Shown here: positions 33,383-42,590 of the stretch, piece by piece
Layout: the number at the start of each line of letters is the position of its first letter
How positions within the stretch are numbered: the first letter of the stretch is position 1
Origin: Natronoarchaeum mannanilyticum
Lineage (GTDB): Archaea; Halobacteriota; Halobacteria; Halobacteriales; Natronoarchaeaceae
NCBI RefSeq assembly: GCF_039522665.1
Contig: NZ_BAAADV010000001.1
Coordinates: 1,073,226-1,137,225, forward strand
DNA: 64,000 bases
Direction of reading: 5' to 3'
Notes under the pieces: generated by a model
What the model was told of the DNA's origin: nothing
Databases searched by the model: none
What the model saw: the letters and a program-made list of their open reading frames with translations, nothing else
Translations under genes and position numbers: made by a program

Positions 33383-33961
33383 TCAGAACTCGACGTCGGT
33401 CTCGCCGTCGGCGTCCAGGTCGATCACGCCGTCGAACTGCTCGCGGTAGGATTCGAGCACGTCCTCGGGGTGAACTTCCTTCGAGAGGTGAAAGAGGCCG
33501 ACGGCGTCGTGTCCCGCCAGCAGTGCGAGCAGTTCGCCGACCGCCGCCTGGGTCTCTTCCTCGCCGGCGTAGTACGCCAGTTCCGTGATCGAGTCGAGAC
33601 TGATCCGCACCTTGCCGTCGTGGGAGTCGAGGAACCGCTCGGTCTGCTCGATGATCCCGTCGAGGTCGTCGGGCGAGCTGACGTAGTGGACCGCGTCGCT
33701 CGATCGCCGCGAGTAGCCCCGCTCGACGCTGAGCGTGTCGAGGATCTCGGCTGACGTCTCGTCGACGTCGTAGTACTCCAGTTTCTGCTTGACTTCGCGG
33801 GCGGTCGTCCGCGTCGAGATGACCAGGAAGTGATCGGTGTCAGTCTTGAAAAAATCGGTGTCGATGCGGTCCGTCTCGCCGGTGCTCGGGTGCAGCAGCA
33901 GGACGCCGGTCCCGCCGGGAATCGTCTCCGGCGCGCCGTCTACCGCAAGCGAGTAGTCCAT
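33383..33961 (-). CDS. RecA/KaiC-like conserved haloarchaeal protein (possibly DUF7090)
   Basis: A 192-residue protein with a strand-loop reminiscent of a Walker A site (ETIPGGTGVLLLHPSTGE) that lacks the GKT lysine, followed by FKTDTDHFLVISTRTTAREV and a Walker B-like KVRISLDSITELAYYAGEEE. That pattern recalls KaiC/RadA-related haloarchaeal proteins of the HTR/GvpD group, probably non-ATP-hydrolysing. The ATG at 33961 is used; the frame remains open far upstream but there overlaps serB and the divergent genes. The name DUF7090 is from memory. Confidence 0.72.
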   Translation of the reverse strand: MDYSLAVDGAPETIPGGTGVLLLHPSTGETDRIDTDFFKTDTDHFLVISTRTTAREVKQKLEYYDVDETSAEILDTLSVERGYSRRSSDAVHYVSSPDDLDGIIEQTERFLDSHDGKVRISLDSITELAYYAGEEETQAAVGELLALLAGHDAVGLFHLSKEVHPEDVLESYREQFDGVIDLDADGETDVEF

Positions 33962-34035
33962 ACGTGCCGAACACCCATCGGACGAACTTAAGGTTGCGGG
34001 TGGCGGATCGGGAGACGGTAGCAGGGAGCAGGCCG

Positions 34036-34671
34036 TCAGAGGACGCCGTCCTCTTCGAGCACGGTTTTGAGCCGGTCCATCGTCGCGACGACGACCTGGC
34101 AGTGAGGACGTACGGCGTCCTTCGGGACGAACCCGACCGATTTGCCGGCGACCCGCAGCATCGGCAGGTCGTTGGCGCCGTCGCCGACCGCGATCGTGTC
34201 GTCCATGTCGACGCCGACCTCCGACGCGAGATCCGCCAGCGCGGTGTCCTTGGTGCCCTCGATCAGCGGCCCCTCGACCTCGCCGGTGAGGTGGCCGTCC
34301 GCCATCGGCAGGCGGTTGGCGACGATCGTGTCGACCTCGACGTTCTCCCGCGCCAGCGCGGCCTCGACGCCGCGCTCGAAGCCGCCGGTGAGGACGGCGG
34401 TGTGGACGCCGGCGTCGTTGAGCGCCTCGATCAGGTCGGCGGCGCCCTGGCGGAGATACACCTGCCCGAACGCCTGCTCGGCGCGAGCCTCGGGGAGGTC
34501 CTCCAGCAGCGCGGCGCGCTCGCGCAGGCTGGTCGCGTAGTCGATCTCGTCGTTCATCGCCCGCTCGGTGATCGATTCCATCTGGTCGGCGACGTCGTAC
34601 TGCTCGCCCAGCAGCACGGTCATCTCGGAGTCCGAGAGCGTGCCGTCGAAGTCGAACGCGACAAGCGTCAT
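34036..34671 (-). CDS. serB: Phosphoserine phosphatase, HAD family
   Basis: A 211-residue HAD-type phosphatase. The catalytic motif I is VAFDFDGTLSDSE (nucleophile Asp8, general acid Asp10), motif II lies in TAVLTGGFERG and motif III/IV in VAVGDGANDLPMLRVAG. The last step of serine synthesis hydrolyses phosphoserine. serA lies 2 kb downstream on the other strand, which supports the assignment. The start is the ATG at 34671, close to motif I as in the family. A longer frame upstream reads into the opposite-strand intergenic region. Confidence 0.9.
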   Translation of the reverse strand: MTLVAFDFDGTLSDSEMTVLLGEQYDVADQMESITERAMNDEIDYATSLRERAALLEDLPEARAEQAFGQVYLRQGAADLIEALNDAGVHTAVLTGGFERGVEAALARENVEVDTIVANRLPMADGHLTGEVEGPLIEGTKDTALADLASEVGVDMDDTIAVGDGANDLPMLRVAGKSVGFVPKDAVRPHCQVVVATMDRLKTVLEEDGVL

Positions 34672-34847
34672 TGCTCTCGGGTTGGCGGAGCGGGGTTGAA
34701 AAACGTCCGCTTTCGGCGTCGAGCGGCGGCGCTCGATCGCGGATCCCGATCGCGGCGCGTCGGCATCGAGCGTCGGTCTCGGATGGGGTACGGCACTCGC
34801 TACCGAGCCCCGGCAACGCATTTCGGGGTTCGGACACAACTGGGGGT

Positions 34848-35537
34848 ATGTCCAGACCTGACGTCGACGAGATCGTCGAGCCGGCGCCCGACGGCGCCGA
34901 GGTTCGACAGGACCTCCAGCAGGCACTGATCTCGGGAATCGCCATCATCGTCCCGTTCGTCGTGACGGTGCTGGTGTTGCTGTGGGCCTTCAACTTCGTG
35001 GCGAACGCGCTGTCGCCGCTGGTCGATCTGCTCGGCGTGTTCGGCCCGGCCTCCGAGATGCGGTCGCTCGTGCGGGAAGGCATCGCCGCGGCCGTCTTTC
35101 TCGGGTTGATCCTCGCTGTCGGACTGGCCGCCCAGCACGGCCCGAACACCGGGCTCGGCAGGCGCATCGACGCCGTCATGGGGGAGTTGCCGGGGATCGG
35201 CTCGATCTACAGCAGCGTCGACCGCATGAGCGAGGTGATGGTCGAGGGCGACACCGAGAGCTTCCGGGAGGTCAAGCTCGTGGAGTTCCCCCAGCAGGAG
35301 AGCTTCGCGATCGCGTTCCTGACCGCCGAGTCGCCGGCCGCCGTCGAGGACGCCGCGGGCTACGATGAGATGCAGACCCTGTTCGTCCCGATGGCGCCCA
35401 ACCCCGTGATGGGCGGGCACCTGCTGAGCATCCCGACCGAGCGCATCCACGACGTCGATCTCACGGTCGAGGAGGGGATGCAGGCGATCGTCACGACGGG
35501 CATGGCGATCGACGAGAACGCCCACGACGAGCGGTAG
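34848..35537 (+). CDS. DUF502-family membrane protein
   Basis: A 229-residue protein with two N-terminal membrane helices (about 25-52 and 74-95) and a soluble C-terminal domain, as in the DUF502 family, which is widespread in bacteria, plants and haloarchaea. Family features are FVVTVLVLLWAFNFVANALS, LGRRIDAVMGELPGIGSIY and MAPNPVMGGHLLSIPTERIH. In plants, DUF502 proteins (COV) affect vascular patterning, a role of no use here. Its stop is followed after one base by the GTG of a DMT transporter gene, indicating an operon. Confidence 0.88.
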   Translation: MSRPDVDEIVEPAPDGAEVRQDLQQALISGIAIIVPFVVTVLVLLWAFNFVANALSPLVDLLGVFGPASEMRSLVREGIAAAVFLGLILAVGLAAQHGPNTGLGRRIDAVMGELPGIGSIYSSVDRMSEVMVEGDTESFREVKLVEFPQQESFAIAFLTAESPAAVEDAAGYDEMQTLFVPMAPNPVMGGHLLSIPTERIHDVDLTVEEGMQAIVTTGMAIDENAHDER

Positions 35538-35538
35538 C

Positions 35539-36438
35539 GTGACGGCACCGCTCACGAACCCGATCGCGCTCGCGCTGCTCCCGGCGGTGCTGTGGGGCCT
35601 GACGCCGATCTTCGACAAGCGCGGGATGGCCGCGGGCGGCGGTTCGGTCCAGGCGTCGCTGGTGGTCGTGATCGTCGAGGTCGCGTTCTACTGGACGGCG
35701 ATCGCGGCGCTACGCGGCGGATCTGCCTTTTCGGGACTGACACCGGAGATCCTGGCGGTGTTCGTCGGCGCCGGCGTCGTCGGGACGGCGCTGGGCCGGA
35801 TCGTCATCTTCGTCGGCGTCGACCGGGTGGGCGCGAGCCTCAACAACGCCGTCCTGAGTACGCGCCCGCTGTTCGCGACGCTGGTGGCGCTCGTCGCGCT
35901 GGGCGAGCCGGTCGGCCCGCTCACGATCGCCGGGATCGTCGTGCTGGTCGGCGGGCTCGCCGTGCTGACGATCTCGAAAGGGGGCGACCTGCAGGGCTGG
36001 GAGCCCCGCGACCTGGCGTGGCCGCTGGCGGCCGCCGCGACGTTCGGGGTCGCCAACGTCGCCCGCCGGTACGGGCTGCTGGAGTCGCCGATCACGGCGC
36101 TCGAAGCCGTCGCGCTCAACGAGACCGCCGGGATGATCGCGCTGGCGGCCTACGTCGTCGCCGCGCGGGGACGGGCGAACGTGCTGGCGCGGCCGCGAGA
36201 GACCTATGCGTACTTCGCTTCCAGCGGCCTGCTGACGACCGTCGCGATGCTGTCGCTGATGGCCGCACTCGGTCTCGAATCCGGACGGGTCGCGCTCGTC
36301 GATCCGCTGGTGGCGACCGCGCCGCTCTTCACCGTGATCTTCGCGGCCGCGCTGCTGCGCGAGTTCGAGCGCGTGACGAAGGGCGTCGTCGCCGGCGCCG
36401 CGCTGATCGTCGTCGGCGCCGCGCTGATCACGCTCTGA
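35539..36438 (+). CDS. EamA/DMT-superfamily transporter
   Basis: A 299-residue membrane protein of ten hydrophobic segments arranged as two EamA repeats (about 8-140 and 150-295), as in drug/metabolite exporters. The substrate cannot be read from the sequence. The GTG start is one base after the DUF502 stop codon. Repeat signatures are LLPAVLWGLTPIFDKRGM, NNAVLSTRPLFATLVALVAL in the first half and LVDPLVATAPLFTVIFAAAL in the second. Confidence 0.85.
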   Translation: MTAPLTNPIALALLPAVLWGLTPIFDKRGMAAGGGSVQASLVVVIVEVAFYWTAIAALRGGSAFSGLTPEILAVFVGAGVVGTALGRIVIFVGVDRVGASLNNAVLSTRPLFATLVALVALGEPVGPLTIAGIVVLVGGLAVLTISKGGDLQGWEPRDLAWPLAAAATFGVANVARRYGLLESPITALEAVALNETAGMIALAAYVVAARGRANVLARPRETYAYFASSGLLTTVAMLSLMAALGLESGRVALVDPLVATAPLFTVIFAAALLREFERVTKGVVAGAALIVVGAALITL

Positions 36439-36624
36439 GCGGCGGGGCGACGCCGAAATCGCGTCGACTCGGCGACGCCGCCGCCACCGCGACCGCGACG
36501 CGGATCCGAGACGGACGCCGCCGCGACCGCGGCGTCGAGACGCCGCGTCGGCGCCCGAACGCCGGATCCGCTCGGTCGTCCCGATGAAGAAAGGGTTATC
36601 CCCGACCCCTCGCATCGAACTCGT

Positions 36625-38214
36625 ATGAAGGTACTCGTGACCGACCCGATCGCGGACGCCGGCCTGGAGCGGCTCCGCGAGGCGGGCTACGAGGTAGAGA
36701 CAGCCTACGACGTCGAGGGCGACGCCCTGCTGAACGCCGTCTCGGACGCCAACGGGATGATCGTCCGCTCGGGCACCGAGGTGACCGAGGAGGTGTTCGA
36801 GGCCGCCGAGGAGCTCGTCATCGTCGGGCGCGCGGGCATCGGCGTCGACAACATCGACATCGACGCCGCCACCGACCACGGCGTGATCGTCGCGAACGCG
36901 CCGGAGGGCAACGTCCGGGCGGCCGCCGAGCACACCGTCGCGATGGCGTTCGCGACGGCCCGCTCGATCCCGCAGGCCCACGCCCGCCTAAAGGGCGGCG
37001 AGTGGGCCAAGGGCGACTACCTCGGCACCGAGGTCAACAAGAAGACGCTGGGCGTCGTCGGGCTCGGTCGCGTCGGCCAGGAGGTCGCCAAGAAGCTCGA
37101 CTCCCTGGGCATGGATCTGGTCGCCTACGACCCCTACATCAGCCAGGACCGGGCCGACCAGCTCGGCGCCGAGCTCGTCGACCTCGACGAGTGTCTCGAA
37201 CGCGCGGACTTCCTGACCGTCCACGTCCCGCTGACCGACGAGACGGAGAACCTCATCAGCGACGAGGAGCTCGCCCAGCTCGAGGGGGGCTACCTCGTCA
37301 ACTGCGCGCGCGGCGGCGTCGTCGACGAGGAAGCGCTCGCCGAGGCCGTCGACGACGGCGTCATGGCCGGCGCCGCGGTCGACGTGTTCGCCGAGGAGCC
37401 AGTCTCGCAGGACAACCCGCTGCTCGACGTCGAGGACGTCATCGTGACGCCCCACCTCGGCGCCAGCACCGAGGCCGCCCAGGAGAACGTCGCCGTCTCG
37501 ACGGCCGACCAGGTCGTCGCCGCGTTCCGCGAGGAGCCGGTGATCAACGCGCTGAACGCCCCCTCGATCGACGAGAGCGCGTTCCCCCGCGTCGAGCCGT
37601 ACCTCGAACTGGCCGACACCGCCGGCAAGATCGCCGCCCAGCTGCTGGGCGACCGCATCGCCGAGATCGAGGTGCGCTACGAGGGCGAGATCGCCGAGGA
37701 GGACGTCGAGCTGATCACCGCCAGCGCGCTCAAGGGCGTGTTCGAGCCCCTCGAGTGGCAGGTCAACGCGGTCAACGCGCCGAAGATCGCCGACGAGCGC
37801 GGCGTCGACGTCACCGAGACTAAGACCCGCCAGGCCGAGGACTTCCAGAGCCTGGTCACCGTCACGGCGAAGGACGGCGACAAAGAGATCAGCGTCGACG
37901 GGACGCTGTTCGCCGGGGACGATCCGCGGATCGTCCGGATCGACGGCTACCGCGTCGACGCGATCCCCTACGGCCACATGCTGGTCGCGCGCAACGAGGA
38001 CGCCCCCGGCGTGATCGGCCACATCGGGAGCGTGCTCGGCGACTCCGACATCAACATCGCGGGGATGTTCAACGCCCGCGAGACGATCGGCGGCGAGGCC
38101 CTGTCGGTGTACAACCTCGACGGCCCCGTCCCGCAGGAGGTTCAGGACAGTCTGGAGGCCGACGAGCGCATCATCGAGGTGCGCCAGATCACCCTCGACG
38201 GGCGCGACGAGTAG
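36625..38214 (+). CDS. serA: D-3-phosphoglycerate dehydrogenase
   Basis: A 529-residue long-form SerA that oxidises 3-phosphoglycerate with NAD+ in the first step of serine synthesis. Motifs are MIVRSGTEVTEEV, GRAGIGVDNIDIDAAT, the NAD-binding GVVGLGRVGQEVAKKL and HVPLTDETENLISDEEL with the catalytic Arg, Glu and His region (VNCARGGVVDEEAL and VTPHLGASTEAAQENV). The C-terminal half carries an intervening domain and an ACT domain (about 455-525, ARNEDAPGVIGHIGSVLGD) that binds serine for feedback control. serB lies 2 kb upstream on the opposite strand. Confidence 0.96.
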   Translation: MKVLVTDPIADAGLERLREAGYEVETAYDVEGDALLNAVSDANGMIVRSGTEVTEEVFEAAEELVIVGRAGIGVDNIDIDAATDHGVIVANAPEGNVRAAAEHTVAMAFATARSIPQAHARLKGGEWAKGDYLGTEVNKKTLGVVGLGRVGQEVAKKLDSLGMDLVAYDPYISQDRADQLGAELVDLDECLERADFLTVHVPLTDETENLISDEELAQLEGGYLVNCARGGVVDEEALAEAVDDGVMAGAAVDVFAEEPVSQDNPLLDVEDVIVTPHLGASTEAAQENVAVSTADQVVAAFREEPVINALNAPSIDESAFPRVEPYLELADTAGKIAAQLLGDRIAEIEVRYEGEIAEEDVELITASALKGVFEPLEWQVNAVNAPKIADERGVDVTETKTRQAEDFQSLVTVTAKDGDKEISVDGTLFAGDDPRIVRIDGYRVDAIPYGHMLVARNEDAPGVIGHIGSVLGDSDINIAGMFNARETIGGEALSVYNLDGPVPQEVQDSLEADERIIEVRQITLDGRDE

Positions 38215-38338
38215 CGACTGCCGACCGCGGGCCAGTTACCGTTCACCATCGCTTTTGGCGTTATCAACACCCCGTGAGACGTTCACAACGGGCGTCAGTG
38301 TTTTTACGGTGGGCTAAAAATAGGGTAGCTGACTATTG

Positions 38339-40333
38339 ATGGCGTCCGATCGCGAACCGATGACCGTCCTCCTCGTCGACCCCGCCGACGCGATGGGCAG
38401 GGTCGAAGAGGCGCTCGTGGGCGAAGACCCGACGATCACCGTCGGGACGGTCGAGTCGCCCGCGGCGGTTTCCGAGACGGACGTAGATCCCGACTGTATC
38501 GTCGTCCTGGAGTACGAAGACGCCGGCGTCGACGGGATCGAACTGCTCCACGACGTCGAGGACCGCGTCGGGGACGTCCCGGTCGTCGTGTTCGTGATCG
38601 ACCCCCGGGCCTATTTCACCCAGCGAGCGCTCGAGGAGGGCGCGGCAGACGTGCTCGCGGTCGGCACCGGCGGCAACCGGGAGTCCGACGAGGACTTTCC
38701 CCTCCTGCTGACCCGACGCGTCCGTCACGCCGCCGACATGGGCGAGTCGTTCCAGACCGACAGCGAGCTGTTGAACTCGGTGATGGAGTATCTCCCCCAC
38801 CAGGTGTTCATCAAGGACGACGTCGGGCGGATCGCCGCGATGAGCAACGTGGCGATGCACGAACACGAGCCCACTCAGAAGGAGATCCAGGGGTTCACCG
38901 ACCACGACCTGTTCGACACCGAACTCGGTCGCGAGCTCTACGAGGAAGAACAGGAGATCATGGAGACCGAGGAGCCGATCATCAACCGGGTCGAACACTA
39001 CGTCGAGGACGGTCAGGACCACTGGGTGTCGACAACGAAGGCGCCCCGCTACGACAGCGACGGCGACGTCGTCGGCATCATCGGAACGGCCCGGGACGTC
39101 ACCGAACAGAAGCGCCGCGAGGTGATGGTCAACGCCCTCCACGCCGCCAGCCGCGATCTGGTGACCGCCGAGACCCGCGACGACATCGCGGCGACGGCCG
39201 TCGACATCGCCGACGACATCCCCGACCTGCCGGTGCTGGAGGTCGTCCTGTACGACGACGAGGCGGAGCACCTCGAGACGGCGGCGACCGGCCACACCGA
39301 CGAGTCCGCGTCCGTGTTCGAACGCTACGAGGAGTGGTTTCGCCGGGCCTACGAATCGGGCGTCGGCCAGTACGTCGTCTCGTTATCGGAGGACGATCCC
39401 GGCGCCGTCGTCGGCTACGCCAAGTCGGAGGTGACCGACGGCGTCGATCCGATCGCGGTCGCGCTCCCGCTGGGCGAGCACGGCGTGCTCGGCTTCGCCT
39501 CGACCAGCGGCACGTTCGACGACGCCGGCGTCGAACTCGCCGAAGTGCTGGCGGCCAACGTCGAGGCCACCCTCGACCGGGCGGCCCGCGAGGCGGCGAT
39601 CCGCGAGCGCGAGCGCGAGCTCGCCCGCCAGAACGAGCGGTTAGAGGAGTTCGCCAGCATCGTCTCCCACGACCTGCGCAACCCGCTGTCGGTCGCGCAG
39701 GGGTATGCCGAGATGTTCGACGAGGACGACGACAGCGCCGAGGAGGTCCGCTGGGCGCTCGACCGGATGGACCGGCTGACCGACGAGCTGCTGACGCTGG
39801 CCCGACAGGGCCAGATCGTCGGCGACACCGAGAGCGTCTCGCTGTCGGGCGCGGCCTGGGACGCCTGGCAGGGCGTCGACACCGGCGCCGCGACGCTGGC
39901 CGTCGAGGACGACGTCGGAACGGTCGCCGCGGATCGCGACCGGCTGCTGGAGCTGCTGGAGAACCTCTTTCGGAACGCCGTCGAACACGGTTCGACGAGC
40001 CCTGACTCGCAGGCTCGTCAGGATGCGATCGAGCACGCCCACAGCGCCGACGATCCGGTCACCATCACGGTCGGCCCGCTAGAGTCCGGCTTTTTCGTCG
40101 AGGACGACGGCCCGGGGATCCCGGATAGCGAAAAAGAAACCGTCTTCGAGCAGGGCTACACCAACGCCGACGACGGCACGGGCTTCGGCCTCTACATCGT
40201 CCGGACGCTCGCCGACGCCCACGACTGGGCGGTCGAGCTCGCCGACGCCGATCCGACCGGCGCGCGCTTCGAGATCACCGGCGTCGAGCGCGGGAAACGC
40301 TCGCCCGGCGTCGACAGCGGGCACCCCACATGA
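38339..40333 (+). CDS. Sensor histidine kinase 1 with receiver-like N-terminus (PAS, GAF-like)
   Basis: A 664-residue soluble kinase, the first of a tandem pair. In order: a receiver-like domain (about 9-130) in which the usual phosphoacceptor Asp is Glu58 (IVVLEYEDAGVDG), a PAS domain (about 140-250), a GAF-like domain (about 265-415), a dimerisation helix with phosphoacceptor His444 (FASIVSHDLRNPLS), and an ATPase domain (about 530-655) with intact N-box (ENLFRNAVEHG), G1 (EDDGPGIPD) and G2 (DGTGFGLYIVRTLA). After the N-box it has an insertion of about 16 residues encoded by a palindromic element. A TATA-like box lies just upstream. Confidence 0.92.
   Translation: MASDREPMTVLLVDPADAMGRVEEALVGEDPTITVGTVESPAAVSETDVDPDCIVVLEYEDAGVDGIELLHDVEDRVGDVPVVVFVIDPRAYFTQRALEEGAADVLAVGTGGNRESDEDFPLLLTRRVRHAADMGESFQTDSELLNSVMEYLPHQVFIKDDVGRIAAMSNVAMHEHEPTQKEIQGFTDHDLFDTELGRELYEEEQEIMETEEPIINRVEHYVEDGQDHWVSTTKAPRYDSDGDVVGIIGTARDVTEQKRREVMVNALHAASRDLVTAETRDDIAATAVDIADDIPDLPVLEVVLYDDEAEHLETAATGHTDESASVFERYEEWFRRAYESGVGQYVVSLSEDDPGAVVGYAKSEVTDGVDPIAVALPLGEHGVLGFASTSGTFDDAGVELAEVLAANVEATLDRAAREAAIRERERELARQNERLEEFASIVSHDLRNPLSVAQGYAEMFDEDDDSAEEVRWALDRMDRLTDELLTLARQGQIVGDTESVSLSGAAWDAWQGVDTGAATLAVEDDVGTVAADRDRLLELLENLFRNAVEHGSTSPDSQARQDAIEHAHSADDPVTITVGPLESGFFVEDDGPGIPDSEKETVFEQGYTNADDGTGFGLYIVRTLADAHDWAVELADADPTGARFEITGVERGKRSPGVDSGHPT
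39977..40036. repeat. Palindromic element with flanking direct repeats in histidine kinase 1
   Basis: Imperfect 12-nt direct repeats GCCGTCGAACAC (39977-39988) and GCGATCGAGCAC (40025-40036) flank an inverted-repeat core. Two overlapping stems can form: ACGAGCC with GGCTCGT (39995-40018), and CCTGAC with GTCAGG (40001-40022). In reverse complement the core reads CCTGAC, loop GAGCCTGCGA, GTCAGG, similar to the 42500-42524 element. The direct repeats code for AlaValGluHis and AlaIleGluHis. Confidence 0.7.
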
Positions 40334-40442
40334 CCCGACGACGACGACCGTCGAACCGACCTGCGGGATCCGCCGTTACTGTTTTGAGTGAGACGTACGA
40401 ACGGGTAGGAACTGAATTTGCGCGAGGGATCGCACGACAGAA

Positions 40443-42566
40443 ATGAACGTACTTCTGATCGACCCGGTCGGCGATCTCCGCGAGGTCGAGCGGTCGCTCC
40501 GGGCCGAGGCCGACGACGTCACGGTCGAGACGGTGTCCGAACCGGCCGCGGTGGCCGACGCCGACGTCGAACCGGACTGCGCTGTCGTCCTCGATCACGA
40601 CGAGGCCGGCGTCGACGGGCTCGAACAGCTGGAAGCGGCCAGAATCTACCTGCCGGACGTCCCGTTCCTGATCGTCGTTCGCGATCCAGACGACGGCGAC
40701 ATCAGGGCCGGCCTCGACGCCGGCGCGGCCGACGTGATCACCGCGGGCCCGGAGGTGCAGATCGACGAGGAGTTCCCGATCGCGGTCGTCCGGCGTATCC
40801 GCGACGTCGCCGGCGACGGCACCTCGTTCCAGACCGAGGGCGAGCAGCTGAACTCGCTGATGGAGTATCTCCCCCATCAGGTGTTCATCAAGGACGACAC
40901 GGGCCGGATCGCGGACGCCAGCGCGGCCGCCGCCGAGGAGTACGGGTTCACCCGCGAGCAGATGATCGGGCTGACCGACTACGAACTGTTCCCGCCCTCG
41001 CACGCGGACTCCCTGTGGGAGGAAGAAAAGGCGATCATGGAGAACGAGGAACCGGTCATCAACAAAGTCGAACACTTCGTCGACGAAGCGGGTCGCGATC
41101 GCTGGATGTCGACGACGAAGGCGCCCCGCTACGACAGCGACGGCGACGTCGTCGGCATCATCGGGACGACCCGCGAGGTCACCGAACAGCACCGACAAGA
41201 GGAGATGATGAACGCGCTCCACGCCGCCAGCCGGGAGCTGGTCGCGACGGAGACCGCACGGGAGATCGCCGAGATCGCCGTCGACATCGCCGAGGAGATC
41301 CCCGACCTGCCGGTCGTCGAGGTGGCGCTGACCGACGACGCGGGCCTGGCGCCGGTCGCGAGCGGGCGAGGAGTGGACGACGAGGGAACGCCCGGCGAGT
41401 CGAGGGAAGCCGACTTCCCCGTCGAACCGGTCGACACTGACAGCCCGATCGAGTTGACGGAGGAGCTGCCCGACGCCGAAACGGCTGCGACCGACGCGTC
41501 CGACGCCGCGGTCGACGCGTCCGATGCAGACGACGCGGCCGGATCGACGGACGCGACGGAGGTCGCGCTCGTCGATCGATACGACGAGTGGTTCCGGCGG
41601 GCCTACGAGACGGGGCGGGCGCAGTTCATCGAGGATCGGCCGGACGAGACGGGCGAGGTTTCGGTCGTCGAGGCCGCCGGCGACGCGGGCGGCGACGTCG
41701 ACGCCGATCCGGTGGCCGTGACCCTGCCGCTGGGCGAGCACGGCGTGCTGGGCTTCGCCTCGACCAGCGGCACGTTCAGCGAGTTCGGCGTCGAGCTCGC
41801 GGCGGTGCTGGCGGCGAACATGGAGGCGGCGCTCGACCGGGCGGCCCGCGAGGAGGCGCTCCGCGAGCGCGAGCGGGATCTGGCCAACCAGAACGAGCGG
41901 CTAGAGGAGTTCGCCAGCATCGTCTCCCACGACCTGCGCAACCCGCTGTCGGTCGCCCGGGGCTACCTCGGGCAGGTCGACGCCGACGAGGAGATCGTCG
42001 CGGAGATCGAGTGGGCGCTCGACCGGATGGACCGGCTGACCGACGAGCTGCTGACGCTGGCCCGACAGGGCCAGATCGTCGGCGAAACCGAGCGCGTCTC
42101 GCTGTCGCGGGTCGCCTACGACGCCTGGCAGGCGATCGACGGCGGCGCCGCGACACTCTCCGTCGAGGACGACGTGGGGTCGATCGAGTCAGACCCGGAT
42201 CGGCTCGTCGAACTACTGGAGAACCTCTTTCGGAACGCCGTGGAACACGCGCACACTCCGGACGATCCCGTCACCGTCACGGTCGGACGGACGGAGACGG
42301 GCTTTTTCGTGGAAGACGACGGCCCGGGCATCCCCGACGACGAGAAAGGCAGCATCTTCGAGCAGGGATACACCAATTCCGATGACGGCACCGGCTTCGG
42401 CCTCTACATCGTCCGGACGCTCGCCGACGCCCACGGCTGGACCGTCGGGGTGACCGACGCCGAGGACGGCGGTGAGGGAACCGACGGGTCGCGATCCTCG
42501 GAAGACGAGCGAAGCGAGTCTTCCGGCGGCGCGCGCTTCGAGTTCGCGATCGAGCAGTCGGCGTAG
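40443..42566 (+). CDS. Sensor histidine kinase 2 with receiver domain (tandem paralogue)
   Basis: A 707-residue soluble kinase, clearly a duplicate of the preceding gene (same domain order and long identical stretches, such as the SHDLRNPLSVA box and TDELLTLARQGQIVG). The receiver domain (about 2-120) keeps its phosphoacceptor Asp51 (AVVLDHDEAGVDG), unlike the neighbour. PAS lies at about 130-250 and the GAF-like domain at about 265-460, with a low-complexity Asp/Ala-rich insertion at about 340-372. The phosphoacceptor is His496, and the ATPase domain has intact boxes. Near the C-terminus a palindromic element (42500-42524) adds about 10 residues. No response regulator follows. Confidence 0.92.
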   Translation: MNVLLIDPVGDLREVERSLRAEADDVTVETVSEPAAVADADVEPDCAVVLDHDEAGVDGLEQLEAARIYLPDVPFLIVVRDPDDGDIRAGLDAGAADVITAGPEVQIDEEFPIAVVRRIRDVAGDGTSFQTEGEQLNSLMEYLPHQVFIKDDTGRIADASAAAAEEYGFTREQMIGLTDYELFPPSHADSLWEEEKAIMENEEPVINKVEHFVDEAGRDRWMSTTKAPRYDSDGDVVGIIGTTREVTEQHRQEEMMNALHAASRELVATETAREIAEIAVDIAEEIPDLPVVEVALTDDAGLAPVASGRGVDDEGTPGESREADFPVEPVDTDSPIELTEELPDAETAATDASDAAVDASDADDAAGSTDATEVALVDRYDEWFRRAYETGRAQFIEDRPDETGEVSVVEAAGDAGGDVDADPVAVTLPLGEHGVLGFASTSGTFSEFGVELAAVLAANMEAALDRAAREEALRERERDLANQNERLEEFASIVSHDLRNPLSVARGYLGQVDADEEIVAEIEWALDRMDRLTDELLTLARQGQIVGETERVSLSRVAYDAWQAIDGGAATLSVEDDVGSIESDPDRLVELLENLFRNAVEHAHTPDDPVTVTVGRTETGFFVEDDGPGIPDDEKGSIFEQGYTNSDDGTGFGLYIVRTLADAHGWTVGVTDAEDGGEGTDGSRSSEDERSESSGGARFEFAIEQSA
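42500..42524. repeat. Palindromic element at the end of histidine kinase 2 (25 nt)
   Basis: Arms GGAAGAC and GTCTTCC (7 nt, perfect) with the 11-nt loop GAGCGAAGCGA, identical to the loop at 533-543. It is read in frame as Glu-Asp-Glu-Arg-Ser-Glu-Ser-Ser, just before the last beta strand (ARFEFAIEQ). Confidence 0.8.
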
Positions 42567-42590
42567 AAGCGACAGCGGAGGGGGCCGGGG

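Noticed and set aside
33962-35179. Upstream extension of the RecA/KaiC-like gene
   Set aside because: The frame continues for more than 400 codons but overlaps serB and the DUF502 gene and becomes Arg/Gly-rich; the ATG at 33961 fits the conserved start.
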